NCBI GenBank assembly: GCA_910586255.1
Contig: CAJUHR010000024.1
Coordinates: 1-64,000, forward strand
Direction: 5' to 3'
Length of the DNA: 64,000 bases
Origin: an uncultured Lachnospiraceae bacterium
GTDB taxonomy: Bacteria > Bacillota > Clostridia > Lachnospirales > Lachnospiraceae
A program made the translations under genes and the position numbers. Positions 8,000 to 15,492 of this stretch are shown piece by piece (within the stretch, counting starts at the first letter, position 1; each line of letters starts with the position of its first letter). The notes beneath the pieces are model-generated. The model saw only the letters and a program-made list of their open reading frames with translations. It was not told where the DNA came from and did no database searches.

Positions 8000-8839
8000 G
8001 TGAAAAAAATGACGATTGGACAGATGGCAAGGATGAACGGGATCTCAGAACAGACACTGCGGCTGTATGACAGGGAAGGATTATTTTCGCCGGCCTACCG
8101 GGATCAGGATACAGGATACCGGTATTACGATATCCGGCAAAATGCCCGGCTTGACACGATTCAGAGACTGAAGGCCCTGGGTATGTCTCTCAAGGATATC
8201 AAAGGCCAGATGAAAAATTTCGAGCCGGAACAGCTGAGGGCTCTTCTGAACCGCAATCTGGATGACATTGCCAGACAGGAGCGGGAGCTGATGTACCAGC
8301 GCAGGGCGATTGAGAGAACATTAGAAAGCTATGAGTGGTATGAGAACGCACCGCCGGACGGGACGATTGTGCTGGAATATATTCCCCGGCGCTTTATGTA
8401 TATGGTGGATTCCGGAGTAAATATTTATGATTACGGATTGGATGTCTATGAAAGGATCCTTCGGGAGGTAAAAAAGGATTTGGTTGCCCATCAGCTTTCC
8501 CCGATCTATTTCTATAATGCAGGGTCCATTCTGCGCAGGGAATGTTTGCTGGAGAGAAATTATTATTCAACAGAGATATTTGTGCTGGTGGACAGGGACT
8601 TTGTGAAGGACAGCCTGATTACGACCATCGGAGCCAGCACATATCTGTGCATTTATTGTAATGGCTTTGACAAGGAAAAAGAGTATATCGGCCGGTTGAT
8701 GAGTGAGGTGGAGGAGAAGGGATACCGGATTATCGGAGACTATATCTGCGAGGTGGTGGCTGAGGTGCCTATGGACATGAGGGAGAGAGGCATGTTTCTG
8801 CGGCTTCAGGTGCCGGTTGCTTTTCCGGCAAGGGCTTAA
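8000..8839 (+). CDS. MerR-family transcriptional regulator with effector-binding domain
   Basis: This 279-residue regulator has an N-terminal winged-helix domain (IGQMARMNGISEQTLRLYD, then GYRYYD). A dimerisation helix (about 80-120) follows, and a C-terminal GyrI-like ligand-binding domain fills residues 130-275, as in BmrR or TipAL. Start: GTG with GGAG nine bases upstream. The gene has its own promoter and a 17-residue-poor linker region typical of multidrug-type MerR proteins. The downstream oxidoreductase has a promoter with the 19-base spacer that MerR activators use, so it is the probable target. The ligand is unknown. Confidence 0.85.
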   Translation: MKKMTIGQMARMNGISEQTLRLYDREGLFSPAYRDQDTGYRYYDIRQNARLDTIQRLKALGMSLKDIKGQMKNFEPEQLRALLNRNLDDIARQERELMYQRRAIERTLESYEWYENAPPDGTIVLEYIPRRFMYMVDSGVNIYDYGLDVYERILREVKKDLVAHQLSPIYFYNAGSILRRECLLERNYYSTEIFVLVDRDFVKDSLITTIGASTYLCIYCNGFDKEKEYIGRLMSEVEEKGYRIIGDYICEVVAEVPMDMRERGMFLRLQVPVAFPARA

Positions 8840-8867
8840 GAGGCCCGCAAAAAAGGAAATATTTTCC

Positions 8868-8898
8868 TTGACTTGATACTTTGTATAGGCTTTATACT
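8868..8898 (+). promoter_or_regulatory. MerR-type promoter with 19-bp spacer
   Basis: TTGACT (8868-8873) and TATACT (8893-8898) are separated by 19 bases instead of 17. The spacer contains the dyad ATAC-TTT-GTAT. Overlong spacers with a central dyad are the hallmark of promoters that MerR-family activators remodel. It reads into the oxidoreductase gene. Confidence 0.65.
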
Positions 8899-8996
8899 AT
8901 GATAAACGGCAGATAGATTTGCCGCTTACCATATCAATTTGTGGCGGGGGTGCCTTAGGAAAAGTCCTTTGCCAAGCAGGAAAGGAGCGGTTTGCT

Positions 8997-10037
8997 ATGA
9001 GAAATTGTGAGAAGATTCGTGTGGTCCAGTATGGGTGCGGAAAGATGGCAAAATATATCCTGCGTTATCTGTACGAGAAGGGTGCAGAAATCGTAGGCGC
9101 CATTGATGTGAATCCGGCGGTGGTCGGCATGGATGTAGGCGATTTTGCAGAGCTGGGAGTAAAGCTGGGAGTGGCTATCCGAAGCGATGCAGATGCCGTT
9201 CTGGATGAGTGCGATGCAGATATTGCGGTTGTGACATTATTTAGCTTTATGGACGATTGCTATGCCCATTTTGAAAAATGCGTTTCCCGTGGAATCAATG
9301 TGGTGACCACCTGTGAGGAGGCCATTTATCCATGGACAACTGCCTCTGCCATCACCAATAAGCTGGATGCCCTGGCCAAGGAAAACGGATGCACCATCGT
9401 GGGCGCCGGCATGCAGGATATTTACTGGATCAACATGATCGGCTGTGTGGCAGGAGGCGTTCACCGAATCGACAAGATCGAGGGAGCTACCAGCTACAAT
9501 GTGGAGGATTACGGTCTGGCTCTGGCAGAGGCTCATGGTGTGGGCCTGACACCGGAGGAATTTGAAGAAAAGATCGCTCATCCCACCACTTTAGAGCCCA
9601 GCTATGTATGGAATTCCAACGAGGCTCTGTGCAACAAGATGGGATGGACCATTAAGTCCCAGACTCAGAAGTGCGTGCCCTATTTCTATGATAAAGACCT
9701 CTACTCAGAGACATTGGGAGCTACCATTCCCAAGGGAAACTGTATCGGCATGAGCGCTGTGGTTACCACCGAGACCTTCCAGGGACCGGTGATTGAGACC
9801 CAGTGTATCGGCAAGGTTTACGGCCCGGAGGACGGGGATCTGTGCGACTGGAAGATTATCGGAGAGCCGAACACCACTTTCTTTGTCCAAAAGCCGGCCA
9901 CGGTGGAGCATACCTGCGCTACGATTGTAAACCGGATTCCCACGATCCTCAACGCGCCGGCAGGATATATAACTGTGGAGAAGTTGGAGGACGTGGAGTA
10001 CCTGGCTTATCCGATGCATATGTATCTGGATGTGTAA
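8997..10037 (+). CDS. Dihydrodipicolinate-reductase-like NAD(P)-dependent oxidoreductase
   Basis: This 346-residue protein has an N-terminal Rossmann fold (IRVVQYGCGKMAKYILRYL, then an acidic residue after GAIDVN) and a larger C-terminal substrate domain. It belongs to the group that includes DapB and 2,4-diaminopentanoate dehydrogenase, whose members are about 340 residues long. It is longer than classical DapB (about 250), so the diaminopentanoate-type branch is more likely, though the substrate is not visible. The start at 8997 is chosen because GGAAAGGAG lies nine bases upstream; a longer frame to 8919 lacks a site. It is adjacent to the MerR regulator and behind its likely target promoter. 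Confidence 0.7.
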   Translation: MRNCEKIRVVQYGCGKMAKYILRYLYEKGAEIVGAIDVNPAVVGMDVGDFAELGVKLGVAIRSDADAVLDECDADIAVVTLFSFMDDCYAHFEKCVSRGINVVTTCEEAIYPWTTASAITNKLDALAKENGCTIVGAGMQDIYWINMIGCVAGGVHRIDKIEGATSYNVEDYGLALAEAHGVGLTPEEFEEKIAHPTTLEPSYVWNSNEALCNKMGWTIKSQTQKCVPYFYDKDLYSETLGATIPKGNCIGMSAVVTTETFQGPVIETQCIGKVYGPEDGDLCDWKIIGEPNTTFFVQKPATVEHTCATIVNRIPTILNAPAGYITVEKLEDVEYLAYPMHMYLDV

Positions 10038-10289
10038 AAAGAGCGCCCGGTAAAAAATTGATTTGACATGCAGCAGTTCAGATTAGATGCGGGCAGAAGT
10101 CGCCTTGACAAAAGGGAGGGTACTTGCTGCGCTGCGGGAACCGTAAGAAAATGTGATGATCGGAGGGAGCCTGAGCTGCTATATGATCTCTGCTGGCAGG
10201 GGGATATGCCGGCAGCAGCAGAAAAGGGAATGGATTTGAATATGGCAGCGCCTGACTTTGGGAGTTAGGCGCTGTTTGCGTTTGTAGTA
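10038..10289. other. Intergenic region
   Basis: No gene is supported. A 66-codon frame at 10068 lacks recognisable composition or a ribosome binding site. A terminator-like stem ends the stretch. Confidence 0.4.
10247..10273 (+). terminator. Terminator-like hairpin
   Basis: AGCGCCTGAC pairs with GTTAGGCGCT (one G-T pair) around a seven-base loop. The following tract, GTTTGCGTTT, is only moderately T-rich. Confidence 0.5.
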
Positions 10290-10614
10290 ATGGGGCAAAA
10301 TCTTTTGGTGGATGCAGAAGATAATATATTTATTGGTGAAGTATTTGGTATTGCAGATTCTCTAAATTTCCATGGTACATCCGTGACTGAATTAAGAGAG
10401 ATGTTTAAGCAAAGCATTGATAAATATTTGGACTTGTGCAAAAGAGTTGGCAAAATCCGGATAAGGAATTTAAAGGGACATTTAACGTGAGGATACCTCC
10501 GGAATTGCATAAAAAGCCGCTTTGGAAGCGGCAAAACAGAAAATAACATTAAATCAATATGTAATGAAGGCGATTGCCCAAACTTTTAAAGAAACAGAAA
10601 AGATTACAAATTAA
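10290..10614 (+). pseudogene. hicB: Degraded HicB-family antitoxin
   Basis: The first frame reads EDNIFIGEVFGIADSLNFHG and continues to SIDKYLDLCKRVGK. This matches the partial RNase H-like fold of HicB antitoxins, which neutralise HicA mRNA interferases. Two one-base shifts interrupt it. Near 10455 (A-run GCAAAAT) the frame changes to NPDKEFKGTFNVRIPPELHK. Near 10510 (A-run CATAAAAAGCC) it changes to AALEAAKQKITLNQYVMKAI, the ribbon-helix-helix DNA-binding part, which ends at TAA 10612-10614. The beta-strand before EDN is also missing, so the N-terminus is truncated. No hicA toxin is adjacent. This is an orphan pseudogene. Confidence 0.8.
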
Positions 10615-10622
10615 AATCCCAA

Positions 10623-10661
10623 AGCATCCGTTATTTATCAGTTGACGGATGCTCTTTATAT
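10623..10661 (+). terminator. Terminator after the hicB remnant
   Basis: AGCATCCGT pairs with ACGGATGCT, followed by CTTTATATTTT. Confidence 0.6.
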
Positions 10662-10777
10662 TTTGAAAGAAAATAAATGACAGTAAACAGTAAAGAAAAA
10701 ATTGTCTGAAAAGACTTTTGAAAAATTGTGTAAATACAGAGATTGGACCGAATACGGGAAGCGGAAATCAAAAATGA

Positions 10778-10808
10778 GTGTAACACAATTGGGAATTGTG
10801 TTGCACTG
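10778..10808. repeat. Left inverted repeat of a putative invertible segment
   Basis: A palindrome with arms AACACAATT and AATTGTGTT surrounds a central GGG, extended by GTGT on the left and GCAC on the right. The same site occurs at 11654-11686 with a central CCC, that is, in inverted orientation. Such a palindromic arm pair with an asymmetric centre is what a tyrosine recombinase core site looks like. Confidence 0.8.
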
Positions 10809-10822
10809 GGAGTTACCTCGTA

Positions 10823-10851
10823 ATCATAGCACTCTTTCCCCCTTTATGCAA
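10823..10851 (-). promoter_or_regulatory. Outward-facing promoter at the left end of the invertible segment
   Basis: Read on the minus strand, TTGCAT (10846-10851) and TATGAT (10823-10828) are spaced by exactly 17 bases. The start point would fall just before the left inverted repeat. In the present orientation it points away from the polysaccharide operon. After inversion it would lie near 11611-11639 and point into it. Confidence 0.5.
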
Positions 10852-10861
10852 GTTCTTTTCT

Positions 10862-10994
10862 GGTGAAAGGGTTAAGATTTTCTGGAAAAACAGGAGGAAT
10901 TTTCTTAAGAAATTCTTTTTACAGGATAATTGTTCATTCAAGTTGAACTGTTGCTTTACAGATTTAATTCCAGAAAGACCTGGTCCTTGTCATC
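10862..10994. other. Non-coding part of the invertible segment
   Basis: Between the outward promoter and the end of the recombinase remnant I see no gene. A 75-codon frame starting at 10796 crosses the inverted repeat and has no family resemblance. Confidence 0.35.
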
Positions 10995-11609
10995 CTAGTC
11001 GATGGAGAGGTAGCGTTTTGTGACCTCCATCGAAGAAGGATTATAAATGGTCATAATGGCAGCAGAAGGAATCCCTTTTTGCCAAGCATGATAACCAAAG
11101 TTTTCCGAAGGGAATGACAACTGATAGTACTTTCAACAATATGAAGGGAATCAGCCGCTTGCTTGATAATACGAAATGCCTGTGTACAGCAGATCGGCTT
11201 ATTTATCCCCTCCCTGCTTTTAAATAGATAATCCTTTTCAGATACAGGGGATATAGATTCTTTTAAATTTTTCAAAGCAAGTAAAGATTCTCTATTTAAA
11301 GCAATCAGGGTATTCTTCCCTGTTTTTTGTTCACGGACTTTCAAATGTCTATAATAACATCTATTACAAAAATCATAAACATTTTCCTATTTTAGAAGTA
11401 GCAAATCTCCAATCCACAGTGATGTATTCATTCCAAGGTTAACAAGCGTATAATTGCGTATCTGCTGTCTGTCTAAATAATATTGCTTTAGTTTTTGAAT
11501 ATCTTCTGTGCTTTTGATTGGATGAGCTTTTCGCATATCTATGTACCTTCCTGTTATTTTTAGGTGTAAATTCTGTATAATCTTTTTGCTGTTTGTCCTT
11601 ATCTGCCAT
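10995..11609 (-). pseudogene. Broken catalytic-domain-only tyrosine recombinase (site-specific integrase)
   Basis: Reading the minus strand in pieces reconstructs a recombinase of about 200 residues: MADKDKQQKDYTEFTPKNNR (ATG 11609), then MRKAHPIKSTEDIQKLKQYY (ATG 11536), then KVREQKTGKNTLIALN, HSLRKT, FGYHAWQKGIP and TKRYLSID with a stop at 10995-10997. His-x-x-Arg and the Tyr of the catalytic set are recognisable. Three lesions break it. There is a one-base shift before 11536. A TAG at 11387-11389 stands where a Trp is expected (LLLLK-stop-ENVYDF). A one-base loss near 11099 follows RKT. Small recombinases of this type (FimB/FimE-like) invert promoters. This one lies inside its likely substrate segment but cannot be functional as read. 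Confidence 0.8.
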
Positions 11610-11620
11610 GTCAGGATTAT

Positions 11621-11649
11621 TTTTCAGTATTTTGTATCATTTTTATATT
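11621..11649 (+). promoter_or_regulatory. Weak rightward promoter candidate before the right inverted repeat
   Basis: TTTTCA (11621-11626), 17 bases and TATATT (11644-11649) face the LoaP operon in the present orientation. The region is AT-rich, so the match may be fortuitous. If real, it gives some transcription in this state. Confidence 0.3.
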
Positions 11650-11653
11650 AAAC

Positions 11654-11686
11654 AAGTGCAACACAATTCCCAATTGTGTTGCACTT
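11654..11686. repeat. Right inverted repeat of a putative invertible segment
   Basis: AAGTGCAACACAATT and AATTGTGTTGCACTT form perfect 15-base arms around CCC. This is the inverted counterpart of the site at 10778-10808, and the two bound a segment of about 0.9 kb. Confidence 0.8.
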
Positions 11687-11689
11687 GCA

Positions 11690-11907
11690 CTAGTTTTTGA
11701 ACAAAACCGGGAAGGAAAATAGTGAGCCTGGAGACTGCATTTTCCAAAACGGGGTCATATCGGCTGTGGCATTGTCATTGCATGGACTGTCTGGATTATT
11801 GGTTTCAATAATCGGGAAATGGCGAAGCTTGCCCATTTGGGCTATCGGTAGACTCTTATCCCGATCCGTTGTCTGGAACCATGGATGTGAGGAAGGAGAT
11901 ATTAGTT
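11690..11907 (+). promoter_or_regulatory. Structured leader of the polysaccharide operon (possible LoaP recognition RNA)
   Basis: The 220-base leader has no supported gene but several strong stems. GATTATTG/CAATAATC closes a four-base loop at 11794-11813. ATCGGGA (11811-11817) pairs with TCCCGAT (11859-11865). Within the latter, AAATGG pairs with CCATTT (11817-11838). The first two stems share bases and are mutually exclusive. LoaP proteins are known to recognise a leader RNA hairpin, so one of these is a reasonable candidate. Confidence 0.45.
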
Positions 11908-12699
11908 ATGCAATGGTATGTACTTCAGACAAGAACCGGAGAAGAAGAAAAGGTGAAAAGCCTAATACGAAAAATTGTGCCGTCCCATTTGTATGAGGAA
12001 TGTTTCGTAGTTTATCATGAGCAGCTTTGGCGCAGAAAGCAGCAAAATTTTGTTCATGTAAAGCGGGCATTTCCGGGATACGTATTTATCACATCCAGGG
12101 AGCCGGAGGCTCTGTTTTTTTGTCTGAAACAGGTTCCGGCCATGTCAAAGATGATGGCGGACGAGGAATTCTTTTTTCTTACCGTGGAAAAGGAAGAGGC
12201 AGAATTTTTAAAAAGCATCATGAATGAGAATCATGTGATCTGTCTTTCCTATTTATCAACCGATGGAAAGGGGAATATTCGTCAGATATCAGGCCCATTG
12301 AAGGTTTGTGCTTCCGGGATTATCCGCTGCCGGTTTGGAAAAAGACATGTGCTTGTTCAATTAAGGCTTTTAGGAGAAGAGAAAACAGTCCTTTTGGGGA
12401 TTGTTTTGGATGAAGATATCCGGCAGGAGCTGCGATACGGGAAGGTGGAGGCACCAATTGAAGTACCGGAGGAATATAGGATTCCTTCGGTACTGGGAGC
12501 AGAAAAAATAACAAGAAGGGCAGAGGAACAGCCGATGCTTTTTTCGGGGGATTCCATTGTGGTAACCGGTGGAGCCTTCGAGGGAATGCCTGGAATGATC
12601 TACGAGGTGAAAAATCATAAGGCAAAGGTTGGTATACACCTTTTTGGTCAAAACATGACTATCGAGATGCCAATGGAGACTCTGCGCAAACGCGGGTGA
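11908..12699 (+). CDS. loaP: LoaP-type processive antitermination factor (NusG paralog)
   Basis: This 263-residue NusG paralog rides on RNA polymerase and suppresses termination in long operons. The NGN domain begins MQWYVLQTRTGEEEKVKSLI and carries the LoaP-like LWRRKQQNFVHVKRAFPGYV segment. A KOW domain (GDSIVVTGGAFEGMPG) fills the last 55 residues. Three upstream start codons exist; 11908 is chosen because GGAAGGAG lies nine bases before it and NGN domains start at this point. It is the first gene of a 35-kb polysaccharide operon, the typical LoaP position, behind a hairpin-rich leader and a putative invertible promoter. Confidence 0.88.
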   Translation: MQWYVLQTRTGEEEKVKSLIRKIVPSHLYEECFVVYHEQLWRRKQQNFVHVKRAFPGYVFITSREPEALFFCLKQVPAMSKMMADEEFFFLTVEKEEAEFLKSIMNENHVICLSYLSTDGKGNIRQISGPLKVCASGIIRCRFGKRHVLVQLRLLGEEKTVLLGIVLDEDIRQELRYGKVEAPIEVPEEYRIPSVLGAEKITRRAEEQPMLFSGDSIVVTGGAFEGMPGMIYEVKNHKAKVGIHLFGQNMTIEMPMETLRKRG

Positions 12700-12736
12700 T
12701 GACTTGGCGGTCACCGCAGAAAGGAGGCAATATCCA

Positions 12737-13315
12737 ATGCTGTGGTGTTTACTAAAAACATGGGTGGGAAAGGAAAGAGAGTTGGTAAATGAAATCACCA
12801 GAATGGTTCCTTCCTCTATGTATCATGAGTGCTTTGTGATTTATCAGGAAAGGATATGGAGAAAACAACAGAGAAGCGTTGTCCATGTAGAGCCTTTGTT
12901 TCCCGGAAGTGTGTTCCTTACCTGTGAAGGGACAAGCTTTCCTATCAATCGTTTTGAACAGGTTTCGGCCATTGCAAAGCTTGTTGCCAGCGGAGGTCTG
13001 ACAATTTTCCCTATGATGAGGGAAGACGGAGAATTTCTGGAAAAGATATCCGGGGAAGATCATATGGTTCGGCTCTCCTATGTCCTGAAGGATGAGCAGG
13101 GGCAAATTTGCAGGATTTCAGAACCTTTGCAGACCTGCAGGGGACAGATTGAAAAATATCAGTTTAAAAAGAGATATGCCATGATCCGCCACAGATTGTG
13201 GGGAGAGGATCGGGTGATTGCGATGGGAATTATACTGAAGGAGGATGCTGATCGGAAGCTTTTGTATGAGGATACGGAGGTTTCCGTGGAGATGTCTGGT
13301 GCGGTATTGTATTAA
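12737..13315 (+). CDS. Second LoaP-like protein lacking the KOW domain
   Basis: This 192-residue protein is clearly paralogous to its upstream neighbour. MLWCLLKTWVGKERELVNEI aligns with the NGN start, and SMYHECFVIYQERIWRKQQR aligns with HLYEECFVVYHEQLWRRKQQ. It ends just where the KOW domain would begin. AAAGGAGG lies nine bases before ATG 12737; a TTG at 12704 would also be in frame. Without KOW it may bind RNA polymerase but lack the RNA or NusA-side contacts, so it could act as a partner, a competitor or a regulatory decoy. The stop is clean and the next gene follows 18 bases on, so it is not obviously a recent truncation. Confidence 0.75.
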   Translation: MLWCLLKTWVGKERELVNEITRMVPSSMYHECFVIYQERIWRKQQRSVVHVEPLFPGSVFLTCEGTSFPINRFEQVSAIAKLVASGGLTIFPMMREDGEFLEKISGEDHMVRLSYVLKDEQGQICRISEPLQTCRGQIEKYQFKKRYAMIRHRLWGEDRVIAMGIILKEDADRKLLYEDTEVSVEMSGAVLY

Positions 13316-13333
13316 TATGGAAGTATTAGTGCA

Positions 13334-15454
13334 ATGCCGGATTGGAATGCTGAGGATAAGATGAAAAACTCAGAAAAGAACAATTTAAATAGCCCCAAAA
13401 GAAAAGACTTTTCAAAAAAAGGATTGCTCAAAGGCAATCTGCAGGTGACAGATATCGTGTTGCTTCTATATGATATAGGAGTCGTGAATCTGTCATTTTT
13501 TCTTGCACTGTGGTTTCGTTTTGATTGCCAGTATAGTTTGATACCTAATATTTATCTGGAACCGTTTTTTAAATTTGCGCCTGTTTATTCCTTGTTTTGT
13601 GTGGCGGTATTTTCTTATTTCCGTCTGTACAAAAGTATCTGGCGATTTGCAAGCTATAATGAACTGGCAAGAGTCCTGGTTTCTGTGACAATAGTTTCGA
13701 TTTTCCATGTAATCGGCATCACAATTACCTGCCAGATTATTCTGAACGGAGACATTTACCGAATGCCTCTGTTTTATTATGCTTTTGGGGTGATGCTACA
13801 GGCGGTTTTGCTGCTGGCTGTCCGTTTCTCTTACCGCTTTATTCTTCTTATGTGGGGATTGAAAAAGAGAGAAAATGGCTTGGCATATAGCAAAAGGGTA
13901 CTGCTGATCGGTGCCGGAGCCGCTGGACAGATTATTCTGCGGGATTTGCATGAAGCAAAGGAAAGTGCTGAACATGTGTGTTGTATCATTGACGACAATT
14001 CGGACAAATGGAATCGCTTTATGGACGGAGTCCCCATTGTGGGAGGTCGGGAGGATATTCTGCAAAATGTGGAGAAATACCACATCGAAAAGATCCTAAT
14101 CGCTATTCCCAGTGCCAGCGCAGAAGAAAAAAGAGACATTTTGGATATCTGTAAGGAGACCAGCTGCGAGCTAAAAATCCTGCCTGGCATGTATCAGCTG
14201 GCTAACGGGGAGATCACTATCAGCGATATGAAGGAGGTGGCAATCGAGGATCTTCTGGGACGAGAGCCCATTCAGGCTAATCTGGAAGAGGTTTTCCGAT
14301 ATCTCAATGGCAAAAGGATCCTGGTGACCGGAGGCGGCGGCTCCATAGGGAGTGAGCTGTGCCGGCAGATAGCCAGACACAATCCCAGGCAGCTGATAAT
14401 TTTTGATGTATATGAAAATAATGCCTACGACATTCAACAGGAGCTGCGGGCCAATTATCCCCAGTTAAACCTGGAGGTGTTGATTGGCTCTGTTCGTGAC
14501 AGTCGGAGGATTAACAGTGTTTTTGCCACATACCATCCAGAGGTGGTCTACCATGCAGCAGCCCACAAACATGTGCCCCTGATGGAGGACAGCCCCCGGG
14601 AAGCTATAAAAAACAATGCAATTGGTACTTATAAGACAGCCTATGCGGCTATGATGAATGGCTGCGAGAGATTTGTACTTATCAGCACGGATAAGGCGGT
14701 GAATCCCACCAATATTATGGGGGCCAGTAAGCGTCTGTGTGAGATGGTGATTCAGACCTTTGATGAGAAGATTAAGGCTGGGAAGGCTGGAGAGCTGCCC
14801 ATGCTTCATGCTCATGGGAATGATGAGGATGGGAGTATGAGGAGTATGGGAAATCTGAAAAGTGAGAAGGAGGCGGAACTGTCCGGCGGATTCGGCATCG
14901 AAAAGGGGCAGGAGGCTCTAAAGACTGAATTTGTCGCAGTTCGGTTTGGAAATGTCCTTGGAAGCAATGGTTCGGTGATACCTTTTTTTAAAAAACAGAT
15001 TGCAGCGGGCGGTCCAGTAACCGTGACCCACCCAGATATTGTCCGGTATTTTATGACGATTCCCGAGGCGGTGAGTTTAGTTTTGCAGGCAGGGACTTAT
15101 GCCAAAGGAGGAGAGATCTTTGTATTGGATATGGGAGAGCCAGTGAAGATCGATATGCTGGCCAGAAATTTGATTAAGTTGTCTGGGTATAAACCAGGAG
15201 TGGATATTAAGATTGAATATGTAGGGTTAAGGCCGGGGGAGAAGCTGTATGAGGAAAAGCTGATGGAGGAGGAGGGGATGAAAACCACTCCCAACCATTT
15301 GATTCATATCGGATGCCCGATTCCCTTTGACACAGACCGGTTTATGCTTCAACTGAAAGAGTTGATGGATGCCAGCTATGGGGAGGATAGAGATATCAGA
15401 AAGCTGGTGGCTGAAGTGGTGAAGACATATAGGCCATACCCTTTTAGTGATTAA
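13334..15454 (+). CDS. Membrane-bound nucleotide-sugar 4,6-dehydratase (CapD/PglF family)
   Basis: The 706-residue protein has four N-terminal membrane helices (about 35-165), a Rossmann-like module with GAGAAGQIILRDL, and the catalytic SDR domain from VTGGGGSIGSELCRQIARHN. The STDKAVNPTNIMGASKR motif carries the active-site Met/Lys variant of this family. It probably turns UDP-GlcNAc into the 4-keto-6-deoxy sugar used by the next gene. About 50 residues (roughly 490-535) rich in Gly, Glu and Met are inserted just before FVAVRFGNVLGSNG, where most homologs have only a short loop. Start at 13334 or 13361 is uncertain. Its neighbours suggest synthesis of a bacillosamine-like first sugar. Confidence 0.88.
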   Translation: MPDWNAEDKMKNSEKNNLNSPKRKDFSKKGLLKGNLQVTDIVLLLYDIGVVNLSFFLALWFRFDCQYSLIPNIYLEPFFKFAPVYSLFCVAVFSYFRLYKSIWRFASYNELARVLVSVTIVSIFHVIGITITCQIILNGDIYRMPLFYYAFGVMLQAVLLLAVRFSYRFILLMWGLKKRENGLAYSKRVLLIGAGAAGQIILRDLHEAKESAEHVCCIIDDNSDKWNRFMDGVPIVGGREDILQNVEKYHIEKILIAIPSASAEEKRDILDICKETSCELKILPGMYQLANGEITISDMKEVAIEDLLGREPIQANLEEVFRYLNGKRILVTGGGGSIGSELCRQIARHNPRQLIIFDVYENNAYDIQQELRANYPQLNLEVLIGSVRDSRRINSVFATYHPEVVYHAAAHKHVPLMEDSPREAIKNNAIGTYKTAYAAMMNGCERFVLISTDKAVNPTNIMGASKRLCEMVIQTFDEKIKAGKAGELPMLHAHGNDEDGSMRSMGNLKSEKEAELSGGFGIEKGQEALKTEFVAVRFGNVLGSNGSVIPFFKKQIAAGGPVTVTHPDIVRYFMTIPEAVSLVLQAGTYAKGGEIFVLDMGEPVKIDMLARNLIKLSGYKPGVDIKIEYVGLRPGEKLYEEKLMEEEGMKTTPNHLIHIGCPIPFDTDRFMLQLKELMDASYGEDRDIRKLVAEVVKTYRPYPFSD

Positions 15455-15492
15455 AAATGAGATGATGACTATATTTAGTGGAGAGGATTACA

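Noticed and set aside
10068..10268. A 66-codon open frame after the oxidoreductase
   Set aside because: No ribosome binding site, and it ends in the terminator-like hairpin; the composition looks random.
11697..11996. A 99-codon open frame in the leader before loaP
   Set aside because: It overlaps the start of loaP in another frame, contains the leader stems, has no ribosome binding site and no family-like composition.
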